From NCBI GenBank assembly GCA_910579465.1, contig CAJTUB010000001.1:496001-560000 (forward strand): a stretch of 64,000 nt of DNA, read 5' to 3'. The notes below the pieces were generated by a model. It was not told where the DNA came from. It searched no databases and saw only the letters and a list, made by a program, of their open reading frames with translations. Source of the stretch: an uncultured Lachnospiraceae bacterium. GTDB taxonomy: Bacteria > Bacillota > Clostridia > Lachnospirales > Lachnospiraceae. Shown piece after piece: positions 33,812 through 41,455 of this stretch; position 1 is the stretch's first letter, and each line of letters starts with the position of its first letter. The position numbers and the translations under genes were made by a program.

Positions 33812-34606
33812 TCAGGAAAAACGGGAAAGTTCTTTTTTCAGTGCCGTGGCAAGTTCGTTTGCCGCGGCATAGTTTTTGGAGCAAAGCAGGGCGTTGATGG
33901 CGGCGAGCTGGCTGTTAAAGTCATGGCGGAGCTTTGCAAGTTCTTTGCTGCGGGCTTCCAGGGCTTCGTACTGCAGCCGTTCCAGCTCATAGCGTTCACA
34001 AAGGGCCTGATAGGCCTTTTCTTTTTGGCTTTTTTGCCGGGAGTGCAGGGTCAGGTAATATAAAAGGATATTAACAAGAATGACAAAGATAATATAAATA
34101 TTTATTGAGAGATAGCTGATTTTATTGTTCTCTGACAGATAGTAGATAAAAAAGAGGGAAAGGAAGGGAAAAAACAGGGATATAAAAACAGGAGTATAGG
34201 AGAAAAGCTTAGATATTCTGTGTTTGGTTATTGACTTCCAAAGAAAAATAATTAATAAATAGAGAACGGTTCCGAAATTGGCAATGGTGGCAGAGGATAT
34301 GAAAAATTCATAGGAGGAAGGAACGGTCAGCATGGAGACTGGAAATTTTAAAATATATTTGATTAAAAAAAAGAGAGCAGATTCTTTTAAAAAGCCGCTG
34401 CAAATAAGGAGGATACATAAGAAGATTTTTTGGGACAGGCGGTCGCGGAACGCAAAGAACGCATAGAGATACAGGACAAGCTGTGTCAGGAGCGCGAAGG
34501 GTGGGGAGCGGTGCAGATGGTCCAGAACCTGGAGGGGCTTGGGTTTACGGTGGTTCTGTTCGGGCAGGGTTTTAAGGATATTTGATGGTGCGGTGGCGGC
34601 GATCAT
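33812..34606 (-). pseudogene. Truncated GHKL-type sensor kinase
   Basis: The minus strand encodes 4-6 membrane helices (about residues 50-190), a coiled coil (RQKSQKEKAYQALCERYELERL) and an H-box LRHDFNSQLAAINALL, as in AgrC-like kinases. The frame then ends 30 residues later (KKELSRFS), with no ATPase domain. The first ~45 residues look like antisense of GC-rich debris, not a real N-terminus, so the true start is lost. It lies next to a foreign islet at 34.6-36.6 kb and seems cut on both sides. Confidence 0.6.
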
Positions 34607-34723
34607 AGGGCTTGACCGGGCGGTGCGGACTGGCGGGAGTACAGGGAGCGTGTATGATGAGAGGGGGATTTTAGTTTTTTAGGGTTTGTGTTATACTTGA
34701 GAAAAGTGTAGGAGGTAATTCTT

Positions 34724-36109
34724 ATGAATAATAGCGAGATTGTCAGAAATGCTTTAGTTGAACATTTGAAGGCTTATAGTGCTTTGGATTTGCGTTCTAT
34801 TTGTGAGCGGTTGCAGATTCCATGTAATAGTGATTTGGAACCAATGCACAGTAAAGCCATATATTTAAAAAGTGGAATTAACAAAATGAAAGACAAAGAA
34901 ATTATAGAATTAGTGAAAGCGATAGTTTCGGATAATGACTGCCCAGAATTGATTGAGAAGATTGATAGGTATCTGGAAGAGGAATTATTTGAGATTACAA
35001 CTATAACGAGAAGGAAAATATTAAATTGGCTTTCTGAACAGATAGATTTGGAAGGAGAACTTCGCATAGATAAATTTTTAAATAGAGTATGGAACTTGGA
35101 AAATATGCCGTCTGTTTATGGAGAAATAAATAGAGAAGAGGATATTTTGAGGCATATGGTACGAAATGATGATTTGACATATAAAGAACTGCTAGAGGAT
35201 GTTTTGAAGGTGATATATGTCAGTGACAATACATTTAAAAGATTTATGGAGGAATTGGTTTACTTTGATGTGCATAATACAGAACGGCAAAAAGTATATG
35301 TAAAAGTTTTAAACTCCTATTTGAAGGATGATGGGTATTCTTTATATTGTTCAAATTATGTTTCTGGAAATCCAGTATTCACTTTACGGAAAAATGTTAG
35401 AGGTGTTGGGAATGAAGTAAAAAATATTATTTTTGCTAGTATAGGTGGAAAACCAGATATTGTATTAGAGGATTCTTTGAGTAATACAATTAAAGTGGTT
35501 GAGAACGGGGGAGACAGCCTTGTTTATAATCAGCCAATTTCTGTAGACGGACTTAAATGGAATGAGTTAGTAACTTGGTGGGGTAATACTGATGAGTATA
35601 CAGAAAAGGATGCAGATAGGTTTTTTGGGCGGTTGATAAAATCAATGGATTCAAGCCCGGAAAAGAATTTTATGTGGGTATATTATCAGTGTTTTGTTAA
35701 AGATAGGAATAAGCCGGGATTACCAGCATTGATACCGCAGGTATATTGTCATTATGACCCAAAATCCGCTAAAATGAGGAATGGTGCAGTTTATGTCCAT
35801 CAAAGAATGGATTTCTTGATGCTTTTTTCAGATAGGGAGAGAGTAGTAATTGAGATTGATGGAGTGCAGCATTATTCAGAAGAACAGGAATCGGATATCT
35901 TAATAAATGGCTCTGCAAACAATATTAAAAAACATATAGCATCCCCAAAAAAATATGCCGAAATGGTGGAAGATGATCGTAAATTGAAACTCTATGGTTA
36001 TAATGTGTTTAGGTTTGGTGGATATGAGTTTATGAAGGAACAGTTGCCTAAAAAGAAAATAATTGACTTTTTTGAAAAATTATTTAAACTATATGGTGTG
36101 CAGGTATAA
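34724..36109 (+). CDS. AbiJ-NTD3-like protein with PD-(D/E)XK nuclease
   Basis: A 461-aa protein, AT-rich compared with its surroundings. Residues about 80-160 (ITTITRRKILNWLSEQ ... RIDKFLNRVWNLENMPS ... EEDILRHMVRNDDL) match my recollection of the AbiJ-NTD3 domain of abortive-infection proteins. The C-terminal ~110 residues form a DUF559/Vsr-like nuclease: RMDFLM (D363), VIEIDGVQHYSE (E377, D379, Q382), then a late Arg/Tyr element (DDRKLKLYGYNVFRFGGYE). So a sensor-like part is joined to a nuclease. GTAGGAGG precedes the ATG and TATACT (34692-34697) is a possible -10. It stands alone between a truncated kinase and a phage fragment. Confidence 0.8.
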   Translation: MNNSEIVRNALVEHLKAYSALDLRSICERLQIPCNSDLEPMHSKAIYLKSGINKMKDKEIIELVKAIVSDNDCPELIEKIDRYLEEELFEITTITRRKILNWLSEQIDLEGELRIDKFLNRVWNLENMPSVYGEINREEDILRHMVRNDDLTYKELLEDVLKVIYVSDNTFKRFMEELVYFDVHNTERQKVYVKVLNSYLKDDGYSLYCSNYVSGNPVFTLRKNVRGVGNEVKNIIFASIGGKPDIVLEDSLSNTIKVVENGGDSLVYNQPISVDGLKWNELVTWWGNTDEYTEKDADRFFGRLIKSMDSSPEKNFMWVYYQCFVKDRNKPGLPALIPQVYCHYDPKSAKMRNGAVYVHQRMDFLMLFSDRERVVIEIDGVQHYSEEQESDILINGSANNIKKHIASPKKYAEMVEDDRKLKLYGYNVFRFGGYEFMKEQLPKKKIIDFFEKLFKLYGVQV

Positions 36110-36122
36110 GTAATATTTAAGG

Positions 36123-36149
36123 GCATCTCTTCGGAGGTGCTTTTCTTTT
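36123..36149 (+). terminator. Rho-independent terminator
   Basis: GCATCTC-TTCG-GAGGTGC followed by TTTTCTTTT, just after the AbiJ-like gene. Confidence 0.85.
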
Positions 36150-36237
36150 GTGGATTTTAGGTGTGTATGGGGTTAGCGTCGATTTTGGGTATCAGGGATG
36201 ACGTATAACAAGTTTCGCAAATTAATTTCATAGAAAT

Positions 36238-36315
36238 AGACATGGTCTATAGCCGTTTGGTAGAATAAAGTCATCACAAAAAAATTCGTCAAAAGGAGAC
36301 CGAAAGACCATGTCT
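36238..36315. repeat. Perfect 11-bp inverted repeat around phage-fragment start
   Basis: AGACATGGTCT (36238-36248) and AGACCATGTCT (36305-36315) are exact inverse copies 56 bp apart; the second covers the ATG at 36310. They could fold over the start codon or mark an element end. Confidence 0.6.
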
Positions 36316-36597
36316 GATATGAAGCTCTCCACGGCGCTTTCAAAGGTGAATAAGGAGATCTGGGACACGCAGGGGCAGTTGAAGGATGTGAACAAGCTGT
36401 TGAAGCTGGTCCCCGGCAATGCGGAGTTGATGGCGCAGAAACAGAGGCTTCTGGCCTAGGCTGTGGGGGTGACCAGGGAGAAGCTGGATGCGTTGGGGCT
36501 AGCGGGGCAGCAGGCGAATGAGGCTCTGGCGAAGGGAGAGATTTCCCGGAGCCAGTATGACACTCTGAAGAGGGAGCAGGCAGTATACCATAATTAA
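36310..36597 (+). pseudogene. Phage tail tape-measure N-terminal fragment
   Basis: ATG at 36310 after AAAAGGAG opens MSDMKLSTALSKVNKEIW..., followed by QLKDVNKLLKLVPGN and AELMAQKQRLLA, the coiled-coil start of phage tape-measure proteins. A stop (TAG, 36457-36459) interrupts it; in the same frame it goes on as AVGVTREKLDALGLAGQQ and SRSQYDTLKREQA to 36597. Only about 95 codons of a protein usually many hundreds long remain. It is a relic of a prophage. Confidence 0.75.
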
Positions 36598-36676
36598 ATT
36601 AATATCTGAATAAACCATATAAATATTGCACCGGAGCCGCCGCGTTTTGCAGCCGCTCCGGGTTAATGTGCGTTCC

Positions 36677-37360
36677 CTATTTATTCTTCCCCGACAGGAA
36701 TGATGGCGGATTGCCATTTATCGTTGTAAATCTGCTATCCGAAGGGGACGGCTCCGACATATTGAAATACATTCTGGCTGCCTTGGTGGTGCCGAAGTCG
36801 CGGTTCGAGCCGGTGTCCTGGACCTTGTTAAAGGCTTCCCGGAACATGGCGTTGTGCGCTTCCTCGCGGTTTAAGAGAAAGTCGATGGTTTCGCGTACTT
36901 TTTTGTCGTGAATCTGCCGGTAGAGATATTCGTAGACGACTTTTGCACGCTGCTCCGAGGCGATGTTGGACAAAAGGTCGGCGCACAAATCGCCAGTGAC
37001 TGACACATAGTCCCCGGTCCAGGAGTAGCCGGATGCGTTGATGAGGCCGGGATTTAAGCCGAGCAGGACATGGGTCTGGATTTCGCCTGCCGGGACGCTT
37101 ACGGCGTCCACATCGTGACCGTTTAAGAGGTTGATGGTCTGTGCGACCATTTCCATATGGCTCAGCTCCTCTGCGGCGATATCTAAGAACAAGTCTTTGA
37201 TTTCCGGGTCCTTGATGCGGAAGCTCTGCGACATATACTGCATGGCTGCCTTTAATTCGCCGTTCGCACCGCCAAGCTGTTCCTGCAAAAGAGCGGCATA
37301 CTGCGGATTTGCCTTTTCGACTCCGATGGGATGAAATAATATTTTTTCGTGTTTAAACAT
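36677..37360 (-). CDS. Manganese catalase / CotJC-like ferritin-fold protein
   Basis: A 227-aa four-helix-bundle protein of the Mn-catalase family. Metal ligands fit QLGGANGELKAAMQYM (Glu), DIAAEELSHMEMVAQ (Glu-Glu..His), ASEQRAKVVYEYL (Glu) and NREEAHNAMFREAF (Glu..His). Its small size is that of CotJC-type spore proteins. A GGAGG lies 6 nt before the ATG, but it sits inside a strong hairpin (37364-37402). The catalytic role is hydrogen-peroxide removal; in spore-formers such proteins are often coat-associated. Confidence 0.9.
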   Translation of the reverse strand: MFKHEKILFHPIGVEKANPQYAALLQEQLGGANGELKAAMQYMSQSFRIKDPEIKDLFLDIAAEELSHMEMVAQTINLLNGHDVDAVSVPAGEIQTHVLLGLNPGLINASGYSWTGDYVSVTGDLCADLLSNIASEQRAKVVYEYLYRQIHDKKVRETIDFLLNREEAHNAMFREAFNKVQDTGSNRDFGTTKAARMYFNMSEPSPSDSRFTTINGNPPSFLSGKNK

Positions 37361-37363
37361 AAG

Positions 37364-37402
37364 CTGCCTCCGTTTTTTGAGAATAGTATCTCACGGAGGC
37401 AG
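37364..37402 (-). promoter_or_regulatory. Hairpin sequestering the ribosome binding site
   Basis: On the minus strand CTGCCTCCG pairs exactly with CGGAGGCAG, 4 nt before the Mn-catalase ATG, and an inner TGAGA/TCTCA stem caps it, with a bulge of about 5 A. GGAGG is thus held in the stem. There is no T-run after it, so it does not look like a terminator. Confidence 0.7.
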
Positions 37403-37423
37403 TCAGATTATTACAGGGAAAAA

Positions 37424-38800
37424 TTATGCTTCTTTTAAGTACGCTTCATTGCGGGCAATGACCTGCTCCATGGCGGCAGGTCCCGGAGCGCCGAGCGTAT
37501 TTCTTCTGGTGACGCAGGTTTCCATGCGGATGGCGTCGAAGATGTCTGCTTCAAATACCGGACTGATTGCCTGGTATTCCTCCAGGGTCATATCGTCGAG
37601 GGCGATGCCCTTCTGCTCGCAGAAGAGGACAAGCTGTCCGACGATGCCGTGCGCATCACGGAACGGGACGCCGTGGTTGACAAGGTAGTCTGCCGCATCC
37701 GTGGCATTGGTGAAGCCGTTTTTGGCGCTGGCTTCCATGACCTCCGGATGGATGGTCATGGTGGAAATCATGCCGGTAAACAGGGCAAGACAGCCCTTTA
37801 CGGTGTCGATGGCGTCGAAGGTAAGCTCCTTATCCTCCTGCATATCCTTATTGTAGGCAAGCGGAAGCCCCTTCATCGTAGTCAGGATGGAAATCAGGGC
37901 GCCGTAGACCCGTCCGGTCTTGCCGCGGACAAGCTCTGCGATATCCGGGTTCTTTTTCTGCGGCATAATGCTGCTGCCGGTCGAGTAGGCGTCGTCCAGC
38001 GTAATGAAACGGTACTCGTTGGAGTTCCAGAGAATGATTTCCTCACAGAAGCGGCTGAGGTGCATCATAATCGTGGAGGAGGCGCTTAACAGCTCGATTA
38101 AATAATCCCGGTCGGAAACGGAATCCATGCTGTTTTGCGTGGCTCCGGTAAAGTCTAAGAGGGAGGCGGTATAGTCCCGGTCCAGCGGGTAGGTCGTGCC
38201 GGCAAGGGCTCCCGCGCCAAGCGGGCAGTAGTTTAAGCGTGCTTTCGTATCCGCAAGACGGGAACGGTCGCGCTTAAACATCTCAAAGTAAGCGCCGATG
38301 TGGTGGGCGAAGGTGACTGGCTGTGCCTTCTGCAGATGGGTAAAGCCCGGCATATAGGTCGTAAGGTTTTCCTTCATTAAAAGATGCAGTTCTTTTAACA
38401 GGGAAAGCAAAAGCTCGTCCATAGCGGTGATTTCGTCCCGGATGTAGAGCTTCATATCAAGCGCTACCTGGTCGTTGCGGCTGCGGCCGGTGTGGAGCTT
38501 TTTCCCGGTCTCGCCGATACGGGCAATCAGGTTTGCCTCGACGAAGCTGTGGATGTCCTCCTGCGTTCCGTCAATGACAAGGGTGCCGTTTGCAATATCC
38601 TGTTCAATCCCGGAAAGCCCGGCAATAATGGTGTCCCGTTCCGCGTCGGTTAAGATGCCCTGCTTTGCAAGCATCGTAACATGTGCGATGCTGCCGCGGA
38701 TGTCCTGATGGTAAAACTTCTGGTCAAAGCCGATGGAAGCGTTAAAGTTATGTACCAGTTGGTCCGTTTCTTTCGTAAAACGACCGCCCCAAAGTTTCAT
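37424..38800 (-). CDS. argH: Argininosuccinate lyase
   Basis: A 458-aa enzyme for the last step of arginine synthesis (argininosuccinate to arginine and fumarate). It starts MKLWGGRFTKETDQLVHNFNAS. The catalytic His lies in GFTHLQKAQPVTFAHH, the substrate-binding region in HTGRSRNDQVALDMKLYIRD, and the flexible signature loop GSSIMPQKKNPDIAELVRG contains the catalytic Ser. Length fits the family. AAAGGAG lies 8 nt before the ATG at 38800; an upstream in-frame ATG at 38818 lacks one. No other arginine gene is nearby. Confidence 0.97.
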   Translation of the reverse strand: MKLWGGRFTKETDQLVHNFNASIGFDQKFYHQDIRGSIAHVTMLAKQGILTDAERDTIIAGLSGIEQDIANGTLVIDGTQEDIHSFVEANLIARIGETGKKLHTGRSRNDQVALDMKLYIRDEITAMDELLLSLLKELHLLMKENLTTYMPGFTHLQKAQPVTFAHHIGAYFEMFKRDRSRLADTKARLNYCPLGAGALAGTTYPLDRDYTASLLDFTGATQNSMDSVSDRDYLIELLSASSTIMMHLSRFCEEIILWNSNEYRFITLDDAYSTGSSIMPQKKNPDIAELVRGKTGRVYGALISILTTMKGLPLAYNKDMQEDKELTFDAIDTVKGCLALFTGMISTMTIHPEVMEASAKNGFTNATDAADYLVNHGVPFRDAHGIVGQLVLFCEQKGIALDDMTLEEYQAISPVFEADIFDAIRMETCVTRRNTLGAPGPAAMEQVIARNEAYLKEA

Positions 38801-38897
38801 AGTAATGTCTCCTTTCAAACCGGTTCTACTGTGCGTAATCGTAACACAAATCGGGACGCTTGTCTATCATTTTTAAGGAAAAACTCAGAAAAAGGCT

Positions 38898-38926
38898 TGT
38901 CTCCGCCGCCGATTAGGGGTATAATG
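38898..38926 (+). promoter_or_regulatory. Sigma-A-like promoter of ackA
   Basis: TTGTCT (38898-38903), 17-nt spacer, TATAAT (38921-38926). It leaves a leader of about 100 nt, GC-rich, with no known riboswitch recognised. Confidence 0.75.
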
Positions 38927-39035
38927 GAAAAAAGCGCCGGTGCTATGGCCGGAACGGACTGCTGTGCGTAAGCATAGTGGTTCTTTCTGCTGTCAGAGAG
39001 GTGAAAGCCCGGCACAAATATAGGAGGAAAGAAAA

Positions 39036-40226
39036 ATGAAGATTTTAGTAATTAACTGCGGAAGCTCGTCCCTGAAATACCAGTTGATTGACATGGAGAA
39101 TGAGGCAGTTCTTGCAAAGGGACTCTGTGAGCGCATCGGGATTGCAGGCTCTAAGCTGACCCACAAGCCGGCAGGGAAGGATGTCTTAGAGAAGGAAGAG
39201 GCAATGCCGGACCATCAGGTTGCAGTAAAGCTTGTACTTGCAGCTCTGCAGGATAAGGTCTACGGTGTGATTTCCGATGTAAATGAGATTGCCGCAGTCG
39301 GTCATCGTGTGCTCCATGCGGGAAAGTATTACAGTGATTCCATCGTGGTAAACGAGGATGTAAAAAAGGTAGTGCGTGACTGCTTTGACCTCGGACCGTT
39401 ACACAACCCGGCGAATTTAATCGGTATTGAAGCGTGCGAGGCGGCAATGCCGGGGATTCCGAATGTGGCAGTGTTCGATACGGCGTTCCACCAGACCATG
39501 CCGGAAAAGGCATATATGTATGCAATTCCTTATGAGTATTATGAAAAGTATGATATCCGCAGATACGGCTTCCATGGAACAAGCCACCGTTTTGTTTCCA
39601 AGAGGACGATTGAGTTCGGGAAGCTGGACCCGGACAATTCCAAGGTAATCGTGTGTCATCTCGGCAACGGCGGCAGCATTTCAGCTGTAGTAAACGGAAA
39701 GTGCGTGGATACGAGTATGGGGCTGACTCCGTTGGAAGGCCTGATTATGGGGACGAGAAGCGGTGACCTTGACCCGGCGGTGGTGCAGTACATTGCCAAC
39801 AAGGAAGGAAAGGACGTAAACGAGGTAATCAACATTTTAAATAAGAAGTCCGGCATTTTCGGTATCTCCGGTGTGTCCAGCGATTTCCGTGACGTGCAGA
39901 AGGCACAGAGGGAAGGAAACAAGAGGGCGGACATTGCAGTCGAGGCGTTTGTATACCGTGTGGCAAAGTACATCGGCGCCTATGTAGCTGCGATGAACGG
40001 TGTGGATGCGATTACGTTTACCGCCGGCGTAGGTGAGAATGACGCGGTAATCCGCAATGCAATCTGCTCTTATCTCGGTTATCTCGGCGTAACCGTGGAT
40101 GCAAAGAAGAATGAGCTCCGCGGCGAAGAGGTGGAGATTTCCGGTGCGGATTCCAAGGTAAAGGTATACGTTATCCCGACGAATGAGGAGCTTGCAATCG
40201 CAAGGGAGACAAAGGCTTTAATTTAA
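39036..40226 (+). CDS. ackA: Acetate kinase
   Basis: A 396-aa cytoplasmic enzyme that makes ATP and acetate from acetyl phosphate in fermentation. Motifs: N-terminal NCGSSSLKYQL, GHRVLHAGKYY, VFDTAFHQTMP, RRYGFHGTSHRFV, phosphate-binding HLGNGGSISAV and GLMGTRSGDLDP-like LIMGTRSGDLDPAV, and FTAGVGEND. Length fits the family. GGAGGAAAG precedes the ATG. No phosphotransacetylase gene is adjacent. Confidence 0.97.
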   Translation: MKILVINCGSSSLKYQLIDMENEAVLAKGLCERIGIAGSKLTHKPAGKDVLEKEEAMPDHQVAVKLVLAALQDKVYGVISDVNEIAAVGHRVLHAGKYYSDSIVVNEDVKKVVRDCFDLGPLHNPANLIGIEACEAAMPGIPNVAVFDTAFHQTMPEKAYMYAIPYEYYEKYDIRRYGFHGTSHRFVSKRTIEFGKLDPDNSKVIVCHLGNGGSISAVVNGKCVDTSMGLTPLEGLIMGTRSGDLDPAVVQYIANKEGKDVNEVINILNKKSGIFGISGVSSDFRDVQKAQREGNKRADIAVEAFVYRVAKYIGAYVAAMNGVDAITFTAGVGENDAVIRNAICSYLGYLGVTVDAKKNELRGEEVEISGADSKVKVYVIPTNEELAIARETKALI

Positions 40227-40238
40227 TTAAAAAAATAG

Positions 40239-40267
40239 TTGACAAATAGAATGACGAATACTATAAT
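40239..40267 (+). promoter_or_regulatory. Consensus sigma-A promoter of yceD-rpmF
   Basis: TTGACA (40239-40244), exactly 17 nt, TATAAT (40262-40267): a perfect match to consensus, placed 12 bp after ackA. It fits a strongly expressed ribosomal-protein transcript. Confidence 0.9.
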
Positions 40268-40328
40268 GTTCTAGTGTGGGTTTTGAGCCATACCCAAGGT
40301 ATGCCATTTGGCGGGACAGGAGCTTTGT

Positions 40329-40856
40329 ATGACAGTATCTTTATCTGAGGTTATGCAGGTCGCAGGCGGAGTGTTTACAAGAGAGATTCCGTACGGGCCG
40401 GAAGAGTTTTGCTATGCGGGAGGGCGGTATCCGTTTCTGGAAAAGAAGCCGGTGCGTCTGACGATGACGAATCTCGGAGGAAAAAAGATAAAGATTGTAC
40501 TGGAGGGCGAGGTGAAGGTTTCCCTGCCTTGTGGCCGCTGTCTCAGGGAGGTAGCTGTGTCGATTCCGTTCCAGACGGAGCGGGAGGTCGATTTTTCCCA
40601 GAGCAATGAGGAAAGAGCTGCCGATTTGGACGAAACCAGTTTTATAAACGGATACGATTTAGACGTGGACGCATTTGTCTGCGAGGAAATCTTGCTTGGG
40701 TTCCCCATGAAGGTTCTGTGTCAGGAAGACTGCAAAGGAATCTGCAAGGTTTGCGGAGCAAATCTGAACGAGGGCGAGTGTGGCTGTGACCGCACGGAAC
40801 CGGATCCGAGAATGTCTGTTATCCGAGATATTTTTAACAACTTTAAGGAGGTGTAA
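40329..40856 (+). CDS. DUF177 (YceD) protein
   Basis: A 175-aa protein of the YceD/DUF177 family, which is nearly always encoded before ribosomal protein L32 as here. Visible: LPCGRCLREV with its Cys pair, the acidic middle, and C-terminal CQEDCKGICKVCGANLNEGECGC, a zinc-binding cluster. YceD has been linked to 23S rRNA accumulation in plants and E. coli. The start at 40329 follows GGAG by 8 nt; an in-frame upstream start at 40308 has no such site. Confidence 0.92.
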   Translation: MTVSLSEVMQVAGGVFTREIPYGPEEFCYAGGRYPFLEKKPVRLTMTNLGGKKIKIVLEGEVKVSLPCGRCLREVAVSIPFQTEREVDFSQSNEERAADLDETSFINGYDLDVDAFVCEEILLGFPMKVLCQEDCKGICKVCGANLNEGECGCDRTEPDPRMSVIRDIFNNFKEV

Positions 40857-40858
40857 TC

Positions 40859-41041
40859 ATGGGAGCAATTTGTCCGAAGAATAAGCATTCCAAGGCAAGA
40901 CGTGACAGTCGCAGAGCAAACTGGAAGATGACTGCCCCGAACCTTGTAAAGTGCAGCAAGTGCGGCGCGCTTATGATGCCGCATAGAGTATGCAAGGCCT
41001 GCGGTTCTTATAACAAGAAGGAAATCATCACGGCTGAGTAA
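40859..41041 (+). CDS. rpmF: Ribosomal protein L32
   Basis: A 60-aa zinc-binding L32 of the large ribosomal subunit. N-terminal basic part KNKHSKARRDSRRANWKMT, then the C+ form zinc site CSKCG...CKACG. AAGGAGGTG precedes the ATG; it starts 2 bp after yceD. A terminator follows. Confidence 0.97.
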   Translation: MGAICPKNKHSKARRDSRRANWKMTAPNLVKCSKCGALMMPHRVCKACGSYNKKEIITAE

Positions 41042-41083
41042 TACAGTGCCGGTGAGTGATACGGAATAGGACAGGACGCAACA

Positions 41084-41132
41084 TAAGAGCCTTTGCCCGG
41101 TAGGTGAAAGACTACGGGCAGGGGCTTTTTTC
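41084..41132 (+). terminator. Rho-independent terminator
   Basis: AAGAGCC.TTGCCCGGTAG pairs with CTACGGGCAGGGGCTT around GTGAAAGA, followed by TTTTCTTCG. Confidence 0.85.
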
Positions 41133-41251
41133 TTCGTTACCTCCCAGAGAGCACCGCATTGTATCAGTGTAGTAAGGCGAAATCCCAGAGAGCTGTTTTT
41201 GTTAAACAGGGACAGGGGCTGATCCGGGTGCATTGCCGGTATAATGAATGC

Positions 41252-41280
41252 TTGCATTTTGCAGTGCAATATGCTACTAT
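41252..41280 (+). promoter_or_regulatory. Sigma-A-like promoter of rho
   Basis: TTGCAT (41252-41257), 17-nt spacer, TACTAT (41275-41280). Confidence 0.55.
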
Positions 41281-41455
41281 AGAAGAAAAGAAACGCTATG
41301 AGGAAGTTTTTTCGATACGGTTCAGTAAATTTTCCCCAATTATAATACGATTGTATATAAAGTTCGGTAAGAAAAATTAATGAATGTTAAAATCAAAAGA
41401 GTTAATTATGGGTTGAGATAACGTAAAAATCACTGCAGTTTTAAGAGGAGGTTTT

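Larger units (their letters stand above)
41042..41455 (+). other. Intergenic stretch: terminator, promoter and rho leader
   Basis: Holds the rpmF terminator (41084-41132), a promoter (41252-41280) and a leader of about 170 nt ahead of rho. A 73-codon open stretch at 41159-41380 has no ribosome binding site or protein-like composition and covers the promoter. The leader is A/T-rich; rho leaders often carry autoregulatory Rho-dependent attenuation, which cannot be judged here. Confidence 0.5.

Noticed and set aside
38821..39035. Structured RNA in the ackA leader
   Set aside because: About 100 nt of GC-rich leader, but only short, weak pairings; no known class recognised.
41159..41380. 73-codon plus-strand frame in the rho leader
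   Set aside because: No ribosome binding site, overlaps the likely rho promoter, no recognisable features.
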